The position numbers were made by a program, and so were the translations under genes. A stretch of 64,000 bases of DNA, from assembly GCF_003025595.1 (NCBI RefSeq), contig NZ_PYMI01000003.1, forward strand, positions 806,001 through 870,000, in the 5' to 3' direction. How positions within the stretch are numbered: the stretch's first letter is position 1; each line of letters begins with the position of its first letter. Positions 1 to 8,810 of the stretch are shown here, piece by piece. Source of the stretch: Photobacterium ganghwense. Lineage in GTDB: Bacteria; Pseudomonadota; Gammaproteobacteria; Enterobacterales; Vibrionaceae. A model generated the notes under the pieces. It did not search any database. It worked only from the letters and a program-made list of their open reading frames with translations, and had not been told where the DNA came from.

Positions 1-1639
1 GACGCCCATTTGCATCTATAGAGTAAAAACCGCGGCTGTATTCAGTGCGTCCCGGACGGGAGCGTAATGGCTGCTCAGCAATCGCGTTAAAAACCGTTGG
101 CTGCCAGTCGGTCATTCCCTGCATTTTTCGCAGTGCAGGCTCAACAAACTGAAGGAAAGTCACCATCACCGCCACAGGGTTCCCCGGCAGGCCAAAGAAA
201 GGAATGCCCTGAATTTGCCCGAAGGCCAGCGGACGCCCCGGACGCATATTGATTCGCCAGAAATTAATGGCACCAAGTTGGCTGAGCACGGTTTTGATGT
301 AATCGGCATCACCCACGGACACACCGCCAGAAGACAGAATCATATCTGCCTGCTCTGCGGCCTGAAGCAAAGTTGATGTCAGCGTTTCTTCACTGTCTTC
401 GATGATCCCCATGTCAATCACCTCGCAGCCGGCTTTTGTCAGCATGGCTGTCAGGGTGTAGCGATTTGAGTCATAGATGCAGTTTGGCTTCTGGGCTTCG
501 CCCGGTGCCTGAACTTCATCACCGGTTGAGAAAATGGCGACTTTCAGGGGAGGGCGAATGGAGACCGTGTCCAGGCCAAGGGAGGCTATCATCCCCAGTT
601 CAGGGGCGGTGATTTTTGTGCCTGCGGCAACGGCAACCTGGCCCAACGCCAGATCTTCGCCGGCCTGACGCACATTCTGACCTTGGCGAATCGCTCCCAT
701 TGTGCGATTAAACGTGACAATGTCACCTGTTTGGCTGGCTTGCTCTCGCATGATGACCGTATCGGCATGCTGCGGAACCGGTGCGCCAGTCATAATCCGC
801 ACGGCTTGTCCCGGTTCTAATGGCTGATCAAAACAGTGACCAGCCATGACCTGACCGATAACCTGATAGTGGTCACGATCAAGATCGTCCCCACGGATGG
901 CATAGCCGTCCATCGCTGAGTTGGTATGCTGAGGAACGTTGACAGGAGACAGGATATCTTGTGCGACAATTTGTCCCAATGCTTGCTCAAGCGCAACGGA
1001 CACCTGCTCTTGCGGGGCTGAAAGTTGGCTCAGAATCTGTTCGATCCCCTGAGCGACAGACAGCATTCCTGAGGCATCAACATTGCTGCAACTCAGCGAT
1101 TGTGCTGATTCTGACTGGCGTTGGCTGTTTTGGGCAAATTCAGCGACAAAGTCGGTGATTTGGTCGAGATCGTTGATATCCAGTGTCGGCAAATGGGTTT
1201 CCACCGGAACATTGGCCGCCACCGCTATGATGTTACTGTCTTCCGGGTGCAGCCATGGCTTGCCGACTTCCTGACGGTGAAGTTCAATTTTTGGGAAGTG
1301 CAGTTGCTTGAAGCCTTCCACCAGAATCAGATCAAGCTGGGTTTGATCCAGCTGGGCAATCAGCTGGGGCAAAGTGGCTTCCTCATCGGGCGTTTCAGTA
1401 ACGATTGCGCGGCGATAGCGGGAAGAAATCAGCATTTGTGCAGCGCCGGCCTTACGTAAGCGGTAGCTGTCTTTGCCTTCTTTATCGATGTCAAAATTAT
1501 GGTGAGCATGTTTGATTACAGCGACACGGATACCACGCGCGACCAGCTTTGGCAGCATGGCTTCAAGGACTGTGGTTTTACCGGTTCCGCTCCAAGCGGC
1601 AAAGCCCAGTAGGGGAAGATTCGCAGTTATCTGAGTCAT
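1..1639 (-). CDS. Fused MobB-MoeA molybdopterin cofactor protein (3' end outside window)
   Basis: The N-terminal part is MobB, a P-loop GTP-binding adaptor for molybdopterin guanine dinucleotide synthesis: [12 protein letters not shown] near residues 12-23, then [10 protein letters not shown] and LVEGFK. After a linker (about residues 165-200) it continues in the same frame into MoeA, molybdopterin molybdotransferase: [13 protein letters not shown], and near the window edge [13 protein letters not shown]. MoeA inserts molybdate or tungstate into molybdopterin. The ATG at 1637-1639 overlaps the mobA stop in an ATGA junction, so translation is probably coupled. It is the last visible gene of the tup-mob operon. 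Fused MobB/MoeA proteins are known in this family. The C-terminus is cut by the window. Confidence 0.93.
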   Translation of the reverse strand, partial: MTQITANLPLLGFAAWSGTGKTTVLEAMLPKLVARGIRVAVIKHAHHNFDIDKEGKDSYRLRKAGAAQMLISSRYRRAIVTETPDEEATLPQLIAQLDQTQLDLILVEGFKQLHFPKIELHRQEVGKPWLHPEDSNIIAVAANVPVETHLPTLDINDLDQITDFVAEFAQNSQRQSESAQSLSCSNVDASGMLSVAQGIEQILSQLSAPQEQVSVALEQALGQIVAQDILSPVNVPQHTNSAMDGYAIRGDDLDRDHYQVIGQVMAGHCFDQPLEPGQAVRIMTGAPVPQHADTVIMREQASQTGDIVTFNRTMGAIRQGQNVRQAGEDLALGQVAVAAGTKITAPELGMIASLGLDTVSIRPPLKVAIFSTGDEVQAPGEAQKPNCIYDSNRYTLTAMLTKAGCEVIDMGIIEDSEETLTSTLLQAAEQADMILSSGGVSVGDADYIKTVLSQLGAINFWRINMRPGRPLAFGQIQGIPFFGLPGNPVAVMVTFLQFVEPALRKMQGMTDWQPTVFNAIAEQPLRSRPGRTEYSRGFYSIDANGR

Positions 1640-2223
1640 AGCGCTTGTCCGAATTGTTCGAGTTCTTCTGGGGTATTGAGGTTGATAAAGGCATCAGGCT
1701 GATCGCTGAAATCAACGGTGACCATGTTGCATTGGCGGTACAGCAGGATAATTTTTCGGTCGCCGGCGGCAAGAAACTGCTCCAGCTTGGGCAGAATACG
1801 GCGATTGAGCAGGGTCACGACCGGCTGAATATGCTCGCCGTCGTGGGCTACTGCAATATCGGTGTCAGCATTACAGGCGCGGCTCATTCTGGCCACCAGA
1901 TCGACCGGTAACTGCGGGCAGTCACACGGTACGAATCCGATCCACTCACTGTCCGGATACTGGTGCAGGGCAGCGTGCATCCCGCCAAGAGGCCCCGGAT
2001 AATCCTGAATGTTGTCCCCGAATACGAAACCAAAATGGCTGTAACGTTCCTTGTTACGGTTGGCATTGATAGAGATAGCGGATGTTTGCGGTTTAAGGCG
2101 GTCGATCACATGCTCGATTAAGGTACGGCTCGCAAGTGGAATCAGGCCTTTGTCATTGCCGCCCATCCGGCTCGCTTGTCCACCCGCCAGGATCACCCAG
2201 CGAGTGTTGTCAGGCGTAGGCAT
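1636..2223 (-). CDS. mobA: Molybdenum cofactor guanylyltransferase MobA
   Basis: MobA transfers GMP from GTP to Mo/W-molybdopterin to give the guanine dinucleotide cofactor used by formate dehydrogenases. The nucleotide-binding signature [15 protein letters not shown] is at residues 12-26, with GPLGG near 77-81 and [10 protein letters not shown] near 97-106. At 195 aa it has normal family length. The start overlaps the end of tupC by 14 nt and has no strong ribosome site, so coupling to tupC is likely. The stop overlaps the start of mobB-moeA. Cytoplasmic. Confidence 0.95.
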   Translation of the reverse strand: MPTPDNTRWVILAGGQASRMGGNDKGLIPLASRTLIEHVIDRLKPQTSAISINANRNKERYSHFGFVFGDNIQDYPGPLGGMHAALHQYPDSEWIGFVPCDCPQLPVDLVARMSRACNADTDIAVAHDGEHIQPVVTLLNRRILPKLEQFLAAGDRKIILLYRQCNMVTVDFSDQPDAFINLNTPEELEQFGQAL

Positions 2224-2914
2224 AGTTGTTTTTTTCCCCGTCTACCAGTTGTAATTCTGTGCGTTCGATAAGTTTGGCGTCTGCAATGGTCCACTGACGG
2301 CGGCACAAAGCAGTTAACGCATTTTGTTGGTGGCTGGTGATTACCAGACTTGTCCCACGGGATAACAGATCTTTGCAGAGTAACACCATGCGATCAATGG
2401 ATTCTTGATCCAGACTGGCACTTGATTCATCCATCAGTAAAACTCCCGGATTTAGTATCCAGGCGCGCGCCATGGCGACCCGCTGGCGTTCACCGCCGGA
2501 CAATACCGAAATGTGTTCGTTGGCCAGGGTTTCTAAACCGACCATGCGCAGGGCATTGATGGCGGTCGATCGGCGTTCGCGGCGATTGCGCAGACTGAAT
2601 TTCAGTCCGTAACTGACATTGTCCAGTACACTGCCGTCAAACATATAAGGCGTCTGGTGCATGTAAATCACGCCGCTGTGGCTTTGGGCGTAAAACAGAC
2701 GGTGAAGCCAGCCTTGCTGACTGAGGTTAATAGTCCCGGTCGTGGGTTTCAGCAGGCCGCTTAATACCTTAAGCAGCGTGGTTTTCCCCACACCATTGTC
2801 GCCGGTGAGGTAGACGGCATCTTGCGGTCCCAGCGACAATTGCGGGATATGAAAAAGTAGCCGGTCTTTAAATCTGACTGAGAGATCATTGGCCTGAATC
2901 GAAAGCTGAGTCAT
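2210..2914 (-). CDS. tupC: Tungstate ABC transporter ATP-binding protein
   Basis: ATPase subunit of a TupABC-type importer. Walker A is GDNGVGKTT near residues 38-46, the signature is LSGGERQR near 139-146, and Walker B is [12 protein letters not shown]. The length of 234 aa is typical. I chose the ATG at 2912-2914 over the TTG one codon upstream because an AGGG sits about 7 nt before it. Tungstate is assigned rather than molybdate because the partner binding protein is of the TupA type; a mixed specificity cannot be excluded. It overlaps mobA. Confidence 0.88.
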   Translation of the reverse strand: MTQLSIQANDLSVRFKDRLLFHIPQLSLGPQDAVYLTGDNGVGKTTLLKVLSGLLKPTTGTINLSQQGWLHRLFYAQSHSGVIYMHQTPYMFDGSVLDNVSYGLKFSLRNRRERRSTAINALRMVGLETLANEHISVLSGGERQRVAMARAWILNPGVLLMDESSASLDQESIDRMVLLCKDLLSRGTSLVITSHQQNALTALCRRQWTIADAKLIERTELQLVDGEKNNYAYA

Positions 2915-2926
2915 CAATTTCCCTGG

Positions 2927-3628
2927 CTAGTTAGTTCGCAAATGGGCTTTGCCACGCGCGACAGATAAGAAGAAGTTTAGCCCCAGAGCCAGTATCAATA
3001 GCACCATTCCTAAGGCGACGCCTTGCGCAAACGCACCTTTGGAGCTTTCCAGCGCAATAGCCGTCGGAATGTTCCGGGTCGCGTTCATGATGTTACCGCC
3101 GACCATCATGGAGCAGCCTACTTCGGTAATAATGCGGCTGAAAGCGGCGATCACGGCTGCCAGCAGAGGAAAACGGCTTTCCCACATCAGGCTCATAAAC
3201 GCGCGGGGAAGGCTGGCACCTAATGTTAAGGCGGTTTCCCAGGCGCGGCGATCACTGTTCTGAAATGCGGCGTGCATCATCGAAACCAGGATAGGCAGGC
3301 AAATCAGCATCTGTCCCAGGATCATTGCTTGCTGGGTAAACAGCATTTTCCAGTCGCCAAGCGGCCCGGCGCGCGACAGCAGCATATAAAGTAACAGCCC
3401 AATCACCACGGTTGGGATTGACTGGAAGGTGTTGAACAAAGACAGAATCAGCCAGCGGCCGGGAAAGCGGCCATAGGCGAGGGCAAACCCCAACAGCAAT
3501 GCTGGCAACAGCACAAGGCTGATTGCCAGCAGCGATACGGAAAAGGACACACCAACAATCCCCCAGAGTGCACTGTCGCCGCTCATGAGTAATTGAATTG
3601 CCTGTTGTGTCGTTAGCCAAATATCCAT
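2927..3628 (-). CDS. tupB: Tungstate ABC transporter permease
   Basis: Inner-membrane permease with five to six hydrophobic segments and the EAA-type cytoplasmic loop (WETALTLGASLPRAFMSLMWE, near residues 135-155) that docks the ATPase. Its sequence FNTFQSIPTVVIGLLLYMLLSR is typical of TupB/WtpB-like permeases. It lies 12 nt upstream of tupC and 21 nt downstream of tupA, in one transcription unit. 233 aa is a normal length. Substrate assignment comes from the neighbouring TupA. Confidence 0.88.
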   Translation of the reverse strand: MDIWLTTQQAIQLLMSGDSALWGIVGVSFSVSLLAISLVLLPALLLGFALAYGRFPGRWLILSLFNTFQSIPTVVIGLLLYMLLSRAGPLGDWKMLFTQQAMILGQMLICLPILVSMMHAAFQNSDRRAWETALTLGASLPRAFMSLMWESRFPLLAAVIAAFSRIITEVGCSMMVGGNIMNATRNIPTAIALESSKGAFAQGVALGMVLLILALGLNFFLSVARGKAHLRTN

Positions 3629-3649
3629 GAAGTTACTACAAATCCCGCA

Positions 3650-4462
3650 TTATTGGGTCAGCGCATCGGCAACAAACAGTTGCTCGCCGTGGCGCTTGTA
3701 GCTGTTGATCAGGTTCTGGGCTTTGGTGTTTACCAGCCAGTCACTGAAGGCCTTAGCACCCTGATAGTTGATGTCTGGGTAACGGCTTGGGTTGACCAGA
3801 ATCACCTGATACGGGTTGAACAGACGTTCATCGCCTTGCAGAACAATCTTTAGATCCAGTTTGTTCTGGTACGCCAGCCAGGTACCGCGGTCGGTCATGG
3901 TGTAAGCCTGCAGCTCAGAAGCCATGTTCAGTGTTGGCCCCATGCCCTGACCAACTGCTTTGTAGTTGGTAAATGATGGCGCAATGGCGGCCTGAGACCA
4001 CAGGAACAGTTCTTTTTTATGGGTGCCGGAATCATCACCGCGGGAGACAAAGCCCAGGTTATCGTCAGCGATTTTTTTCAGTGCGATGCTGACATCTTTC
4101 AGTTCACCGATATGCGCCGGATCCGCTTTCGGGCCGACAATCACAAAATCATTGTGCATCAGTTTACGCGGCAGGACGCCGAAGCCTTTTTCAACGAACT
4201 CTGCTTCCGCTTTAGGCGCGTGCGTCATCACCAGATCCACATCACCGTTTTCCCCCATGCGCAGCGACTTACCGGTTCCCGCCGCCAGCACTTCGACACT
4301 GTAACCGGTGTCTTTTTTAAATTCAGGCAACAAGTAGTCCAGCAGACCGGAGTGGTAGGTGCTGGTGGTTGTGGCAAGGCGAATGGTCATGTCTTCTGCA
4401 GCGTGCAGCGTGGTCGCTGTGATCAGGGCCATGATGGCCAGAGCAGATTTGAATAGTTTCAT
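3650..4462 (-). CDS. tupA: Tungstate-binding periplasmic protein TupA
   Basis: Periplasmic oxyanion-binding protein of the TupA family. A Sec signal peptide covers about residues 1-21 (cleavage near LHA-AED). The mature start carries the family hallmark RLATTTSTYHSGLL, whose Thr/Ser run binds the oxyanion, and later SRGDDSGTHKKE. The start is supported by GGAAG 7 nt before the ATG. It is the first gene of the tupABC-mobA-mobB/moeA operon, reading away from a sigma54-type promoter at 4571-4587. The operon pairs tungstate (possibly also molybdate) uptake with building the cofactor. Confidence 0.92.
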   Translation of the reverse strand: MKLFKSALAIMALITATTLHAAEDMTIRLATTTSTYHSGLLDYLLPEFKKDTGYSVEVLAAGTGKSLRMGENGDVDLVMTHAPKAEAEFVEKGFGVLPRKLMHNDFVIVGPKADPAHIGELKDVSIALKKIADDNLGFVSRGDDSGTHKKELFLWSQAAIAPSFTNYKAVGQGMGPTLNMASELQAYTMTDRGTWLAYQNKLDLKIVLQGDERLFNPYQVILVNPSRYPDINYQGAKAFSDWLVNTKAQNLINSYKRHGEQLFVADALTQ

Positions 4463-4570
4463 AGGTCTTCCTGACTGCGGTTAAAAAATAAACAGAATAA
4501 GAATTCAAGGTCATACCAAAAGTAAGAATGACCCAGTGCAGTTAACGCAAAGCAGTTACGCCGTAGATAA

Positions 4571-4587
4571 AGCAAATATAGTGCCAG
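4571..4587 (-). promoter_or_regulatory. Sigma54 (-24/-12) promoter of the tup-mob operon
   Basis: On the minus strand the sequence reads TGGCACTATATTTGCT, with GG and GC exactly 10 nt apart. This matches 11 of 12 informative positions of the sigma54 consensus TGGCACG-N4-TTGCW. It lies about 110 nt before the tupA start. The palindrome at 4715-4731 is about 130 nt upstream, a usual distance for an enhancer-binding protein site. Transcription would start near 4560. Seen directly; function is inferred. Confidence 0.85.
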
Positions 4588-4695
4588 CTTGGTTTTGCGT
4601 CATATCATATAGATAGATAAATCATTAAAGTTATGATTTAAAACAAATAAATCAGATGAAATCCGAAGGAATGACGGAACATCAGCTATGCTCTT

Positions 4696-4725
4696 TGACA
4701 GCTCTGTCGATACTGGGACAAAATG
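4696..4725 (+). promoter_or_regulatory. Candidate sigma70 promoter of the response regulator gene
   Basis: A perfect -35 box TTGACA (4696-4701) is followed after 18 nt by CAAAAT (4720-4725), a 4 of 6 match to the -10 box. The -10 box lies inside the palindrome at 4715-4731, so a bound regulator would block RNA polymerase. The gene start is at 4759. Confidence 0.5.
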
Positions 4726-4731
4726 TCCCAT
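4715..4731. promoter_or_regulatory. Perfect palindrome, likely binding site of the adjacent sigma54 activator
   Basis: The 17-bp sequence TGGGACAAAATGTCCCA has perfect 7-bp arms around AAA. Related 17-bp sites, each with one intact half-site, recur upstream of the fdh sigma54 promoter at 24305-24353. Its position between the activator gene and the divergent tup sigma54 promoter fits an upstream activating sequence, and also an autoregulatory operator. Confidence 0.75.
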
Positions 4732-4758
4732 ACAAAACCCTAGTATAAGTAAGTACAT

Positions 4759-6273
4759 ATGTCCGAAAACACAGCGTCTTTGTCATGGTCTGCAGTTTCT
4801 GTTCTGGTGGTTGACGACGAACCGGGAATGCGGGCAATTCTTAAAAAAGCCCTGAGCAAGCAGTTTGCCCAGGTGGATGTGGCCGGCAGCATTGAAGAGG
4901 CGGAAGCGCTGCGTAAACGCTGCCATTTTGATTTGCTGATTGTGGACATAAACCTGCCGGGACGCTCCGGCATTGAATGGCATGAGGCCTTTGACCCCTC
5001 CAGTCGTCGCAGCGATGTGATTTTCATGACCGGGTATGCTGATCTCGATACCGCGATTAAGGCGTTGCGTGCCGGTGCGTCTGATTTCATTCTCAAACCT
5101 TTCAATCTGGATCAGATGATGCAGTCGGTTGAACGCTGTATAGAACGTCGGCTGGTTGAGCGTCAGAATTTTGCGTTAAAGCGCGATGTCGAGCGTCGCT
5201 TCCCAGTGGACATTATTGGTGATGCCGCCAGTACCCTGCATATGAAACAGCTAATCACCCGCATTGCACCGTCTCCGGCTGCCGTTTTGGTTGAAGGGGA
5301 ATCCGGCACCGGTAAAGAGCTGGTGGCTCGTGCGCTGCATCAGCTCAGTAAGCGCAGCGGGCCTTTTGTGCCGTTGAACTGCGGTGCCATTGCGCCGGAT
5401 TTGCTGGAAAGCGAGTTGTTTGGTCATGTCTCTGGGGCTTTTACCGGTGCCAAGAAAGGGCGTGAAGGGCTGTTTCGGGTCGCGAACAACGGCACCTTAT
5501 TTTTGGATGAAATCGGGGAAATGCCCCTTGCCATGCAATCGTCCCTGCTTCGGGCGCTGGAGCAGAAAGCCATACGTCCAGTGGGAGCCGAGCGGGAAGT
5601 TCAGGTTGATGTACGCATTGTGGCGGCGACTAACCGGAATCTGAAAGAAGAAGTGGAAGCCGGGCGCTTTCGTCGAGATCTGTACTACCGCCTGAATGTG
5701 CTGACGATTGATCTGCCGCCGCTGCGCGACCGGCTGGATGATATTCCGGCACTGGCGCACCATTTCACACAGCAACTGGCAAGGGACATGGGGCTGGAGC
5801 CGGTTAGCTGGACTCACGAAGACATTCACGCCATGCAGTGTTACGACTGGCCGGGGAATATTCGTGAGCTAAGAAACCTGATGGAACGCTGTCTGCTGTT
5901 AGGCAAACCCCCGGCAGAACACTGGCACGAACTGGGTATGGACGGCAGTCTCCGTCAGCCATCCGTCGATCTGTCTACCGTCTCTCTGGCTTCATCAGAG
6001 CCTGAATCATTGGATGCTTTGCTGGATGATGAACCTGAACACGCTGAAAAAATCCTCTCCTCTGATGAAGGACGCAGCTTTGACGCTGGCTGCGGTTGCT
6101 ATCCCTCTGACTGGTCACTGAAAGATGTGGAAAAAGCGCATATTCTTCAGGTTGTGGATGCCATGCAGGGCAACAAATCGGCGGCCGCCCGCCAATTAGG
6201 CGTGGCGAGAAAAACGCTGGAGCGCAAATTTAAAGAGTGGGCAGAAGAATCAGAGACTGATTACAGGGATTAA
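4759..6273 (+). CDS. Sigma54-dependent response regulator (NtrC family)
   Basis: Enhancer-binding activator of 504 aa. The receiver domain has acidic residues near 19-21 and the phospho-acceptor Asp63 (LLIVDINLPG). The AAA+ domain follows (about 150-390) with Walker A GESGTGKE, the sigma54-contacting loop GAFTGA near 226-231, and arginine-finger region RRDLYYRLNVL. A Fis-type HTH is at the C-terminus (NKSAAARQLGVARKTLERKF). The linker before the HTH (about 405-455) is acidic and contains an unusual Cys pair, AGCGCYP. The kinase gene follows after 4 nt. The palindromes and sigma54 promoters at tup and fdh make it the likely activator of the formate dehydrogenase regulon. The same gene pair sits by this locus in other vibrios. 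Confidence 0.93.
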   Translation: MSENTASLSWSAVSVLVVDDEPGMRAILKKALSKQFAQVDVAGSIEEAEALRKRCHFDLLIVDINLPGRSGIEWHEAFDPSSRRSDVIFMTGYADLDTAIKALRAGASDFILKPFNLDQMMQSVERCIERRLVERQNFALKRDVERRFPVDIIGDAASTLHMKQLITRIAPSPAAVLVEGESGTGKELVARALHQLSKRSGPFVPLNCGAIAPDLLESELFGHVSGAFTGAKKGREGLFRVANNGTLFLDEIGEMPLAMQSSLLRALEQKAIRPVGAEREVQVDVRIVAATNRNLKEEVEAGRFRRDLYYRLNVLTIDLPPLRDRLDDIPALAHHFTQQLARDMGLEPVSWTHEDIHAMQCYDWPGNIRELRNLMERCLLLGKPPAEHWHELGMDGSLRQPSVDLSTVSLASSEPESLDALLDDEPEHAEKILSSDEGRSFDAGCGCYPSDWSLKDVEKAHILQVVDAMQGNKSAAARQLGVARKTLERKFKEWAEESETDYRD

Positions 6274-6277
6274 AGGG

Positions 6278-8323
6278 ATGTCAGTGAGACAGTTTTTTTC
6301 AATGTGGATTCGCCGGTTTCGTACCATGGTCCGTTATCGGCTGTTATTACTGACTTCTGTTCCAATCATTATGACGCTGCTGGTTTTAATCGCTCTCACC
6401 ATGTACTGGACTGTGCGATACACCTGGCAGAGCGCCCTGATGAACGTGCGGGCAGATTTGGCCGTGGCCCATCACAGTATGGTGTTGCTCCAGCAGGAGC
6501 AGCGCATGCGGCTTATTGCATTAACCCGATCATACGACTTTCAGTATTTTCTGCGGGAACACCCTGAGCAACTGACTTACTGGGCACGGGAGCAGTTTCA
6601 GAAGAATGAACTGGATTTTGTCAAAGTGCATCCGGCATCGGCCATCGGTGAGTTTTCCAAATCCAGCCGTCAGCAACTGCTTGCCGGAAAAGAGCAGACT
6701 TTTTTTGAAGTTCTGGATGCCGATGCGCTGAGTGCACTGCATCCGGATTTGCCGGCGAAGGCGCAAATCCCGCTGTTGCAGGAAAATACGGTGATGACCA
6801 AAGGGCTGGTCAGCCGCAGTCTGATCCCGGTTTTCGATGCCCGTCAGCAACTAAAATGGATCGTTGATGGCGGCATCCTGCTCAATAACAGCACCCAGTT
6901 GGTGGATCAGATGCGGGATCTGGTTTATGCCGCAAATACACTCCCTGAAGGCAGTATCGGTACGGTAACCTTGTTTTTAGGCGATATTCGGGTCAGTACC
7001 AATGTGCCGCTTGATAGTCTGGAACGAAATGGCAGAGCGGTCGGTACCCGGGTTTCGCAGGATGTACACGACGCTGTCTTGAAAAAAGGAGAAACCTGGG
7101 TAGATCGCGCTTTCGTCTATGACGACTGGTATATCTCGGCTTATGAGCCTTTGCGTGATCATCAGGGGCATGCTATCGGCATGCTGTATACCGGCTATCT
7201 GGAATGGCCGATGATGAGGATTTACCTGACCAATATTGTCGAATTGGGCATTGGTATTCTCATTATCCTGCTGATTTCCGGTGTGATTGTATACCGTGGT
7301 GCCCGAGATCTGTTTCGTCCGATTGAAAGGATGCATAAGGTGGTCATTGCTAACAAGCTGGGGCTGGATAAACGGATAGGCTCGCTGAACCTGACACCGC
7401 AACATGAACTGCAAATTCTGGGGCAGCAATTCGATACGATGCTGGATCAGCTACGTCAGCGCAATGAGGCGATCAGACGCGCTTCTCTGGAGCTGGAGGA
7501 CAAAGTCCGGGAACGAACTCAAAGTCTGCAGGAAAAAACGAAGGAGCTGGAGCAGCACATTCACTTGTTGAATCAGGCCCGCAGCCGGTTAGTCAGCAGT
7601 GAAAAGCTGGCTGCACTTGGCGAGTTGACGGCAGGCATCGCGCATGAAATTAATAACCCGACCGCTGTGATTCTGGGGAACGTGGAACTGCTGCAATACG
7701 AGCTGGGCGATGATGTAAATCGGGTGGAAGAAGAGCTGACGGCCATTCATGAGCAGATCGATCGCATCCGAAACATCACCCGTAGTTTGCTGCAATACAG
7801 CCGTCAGGGCGGGGTACAGGATGAAGTCACCTGGCAACACCTGAATCCGATTGTTGAAGAAAGTCTGACGCTGGTTCGCTCCGGCACCAAGAAAATGGCC
7901 GTCCGGATTGATTCCCAGCTGGATGCGCATTGCTGTGTGGAAGTCAATCGGCATCAGCTGTTGCAGGTGTTGGTAAATCTGCAAATGAACGGGGTGCATG
8001 CCATGGATGATGAAGGACAATTACTGGTGAAAACCGAAGACTGGGTAAATGAACATGGCGAGACGTTGGGGGCTGTTGTGCACATTACCGATCATGGCTG
8101 TGGTATCAGCTTGGATGTGTTGCCTCGTATCTTTGACCCATTCTTCACGACTCGCCGCAGTGGTACCGGGCTGGGACTTTCTGTCAGTCAGGGCATCATC
8201 AGCGGCATAGGCGGAGAGATTTCTGTTGTCTCGGTACCTGGTGAGGGCTCAACTTTTTCGGTTTATCTGCCTGAAAAAGCGATTTGCAGTAACCGAACCC
8301 TGCTGGCGTTGGAAAATCTGTGA
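6278..8323 (+). CDS. Membrane sensor histidine kinase, partner of the sigma54 regulator
   Basis: 681-aa kinase. A first membrane segment lies at about residues 17-40. A periplasmic Cache-like sensor region (about 45-315) follows, then a second membrane segment at about 319-340 and a HAMP-like region. A coiled coil runs to about 440. The HisKA motif ELTAGIAHEINNP has its phosphorylated His near residue 456, and the HATPase domain carries GCGISLD and GTGLGLSVS. It starts 4 nt after the response regulator stop, so the two are co-transcribed. The ligand is unknown; context suggests formate, a related small organic acid or metal status. Confidence 0.92.
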   Translation: MSVRQFFSMWIRRFRTMVRYRLLLLTSVPIIMTLLVLIALTMYWTVRYTWQSALMNVRADLAVAHHSMVLLQQEQRMRLIALTRSYDFQYFLREHPEQLTYWAREQFQKNELDFVKVHPASAIGEFSKSSRQQLLAGKEQTFFEVLDADALSALHPDLPAKAQIPLLQENTVMTKGLVSRSLIPVFDARQQLKWIVDGGILLNNSTQLVDQMRDLVYAANTLPEGSIGTVTLFLGDIRVSTNVPLDSLERNGRAVGTRVSQDVHDAVLKKGETWVDRAFVYDDWYISAYEPLRDHQGHAIGMLYTGYLEWPMMRIYLTNIVELGIGILIILLISGVIVYRGARDLFRPIERMHKVVIANKLGLDKRIGSLNLTPQHELQILGQQFDTMLDQLRQRNEAIRRASLELEDKVRERTQSLQEKTKELEQHIHLLNQARSRLVSSEKLAALGELTAGIAHEINNPTAVILGNVELLQYELGDDVNRVEEELTAIHEQIDRIRNITRSLLQYSRQGGVQDEVTWQHLNPIVEESLTLVRSGTKKMAVRIDSQLDAHCCVEVNRHQLLQVLVNLQMNGVHAMDDEGQLLVKTEDWVNEHGETLGAVVHITDHGCGISLDVLPRIFDPFFTTRRSGTGLGLSVSQGIISGIGGEISVVSVPGEGSTFSVYLPEKAICSNRTLLALENL

Positions 8324-8480
8324 GGTTTATTCGGGGCCAAGGGCTTGGATTCAGTGCTAAGAGCTTTGGACTAAGCTTTGGTCTGAACGCTGAGATAAAA
8401 TGGGATAAAACGATCAGTGGATTAATAAAAGTGGATAAATAACGCTGTCATTAAAGTTAGACAAGCTGGTGTAATTATAA

Positions 8481-8507
8481 AGGCATGTCGTAACATGCCT
8501 TTTTTAT
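8481..8507 (+). terminator. Rho-independent terminator after the histidine kinase
   Basis: An 8-bp stem AGGCATGT / ACATGCCT with a CGTA loop is followed by TTTTTTATTT. It lies about 160 nt after the kinase stop and closes the two-component operon. Confidence 0.8.
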
Positions 8508-8554
8508 TTCTTACTTTCGCCGGTTAAAGGCTGCATGAGAAAATCCCGTAACGT

Positions 8555-8653
8555 TTACATGATAATTAAACCCAGCAACATAAATGAAAAGGCGATTAAT
8601 ACAGAACGTGTAATAATGCCGACATGGGTAGGATGAATGATTTCTTGGTGCAT
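8555..8653 (-). CDS. Small membrane protein, 32 aa, unknown family
   Basis: A short reading frame with a near-ideal ribosome site: AAGGAGGT lies 6 nt before the ATG at 8651-8653, and the stop is TAA at 8555-8557. The product begins MHQEIIHPTHVG and then has one hydrophobic stretch (about residues 13-32: IITRSVLIAFSFMLLGLIIM) reaching to the C-terminus. A single-pass membrane miniprotein is therefore expected. It is divergent from the gene starting near 8811. I do not recognise the family. The long ribosome site in AT-rich intergenic DNA argues that it is translated. Confidence 0.7.
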   Translation of the reverse strand: MHQEIIHPTHVGIITRSVLIAFSFMLLGLIIM

Positions 8654-8810
8654 TTTTTACCTCCTTGTGACAGCGGGATGACATTTTTAATTTTTGTGTT
8701 ACATCTTAATAGTAGTTCAAAGTTTTCAACCTAATACAAAATATTTTCAGAGCAAATATCGACATGCCCCGTAAGGTTGTCAAAGTTTGTCAATCAGATA
8801 AGGGAAAACG

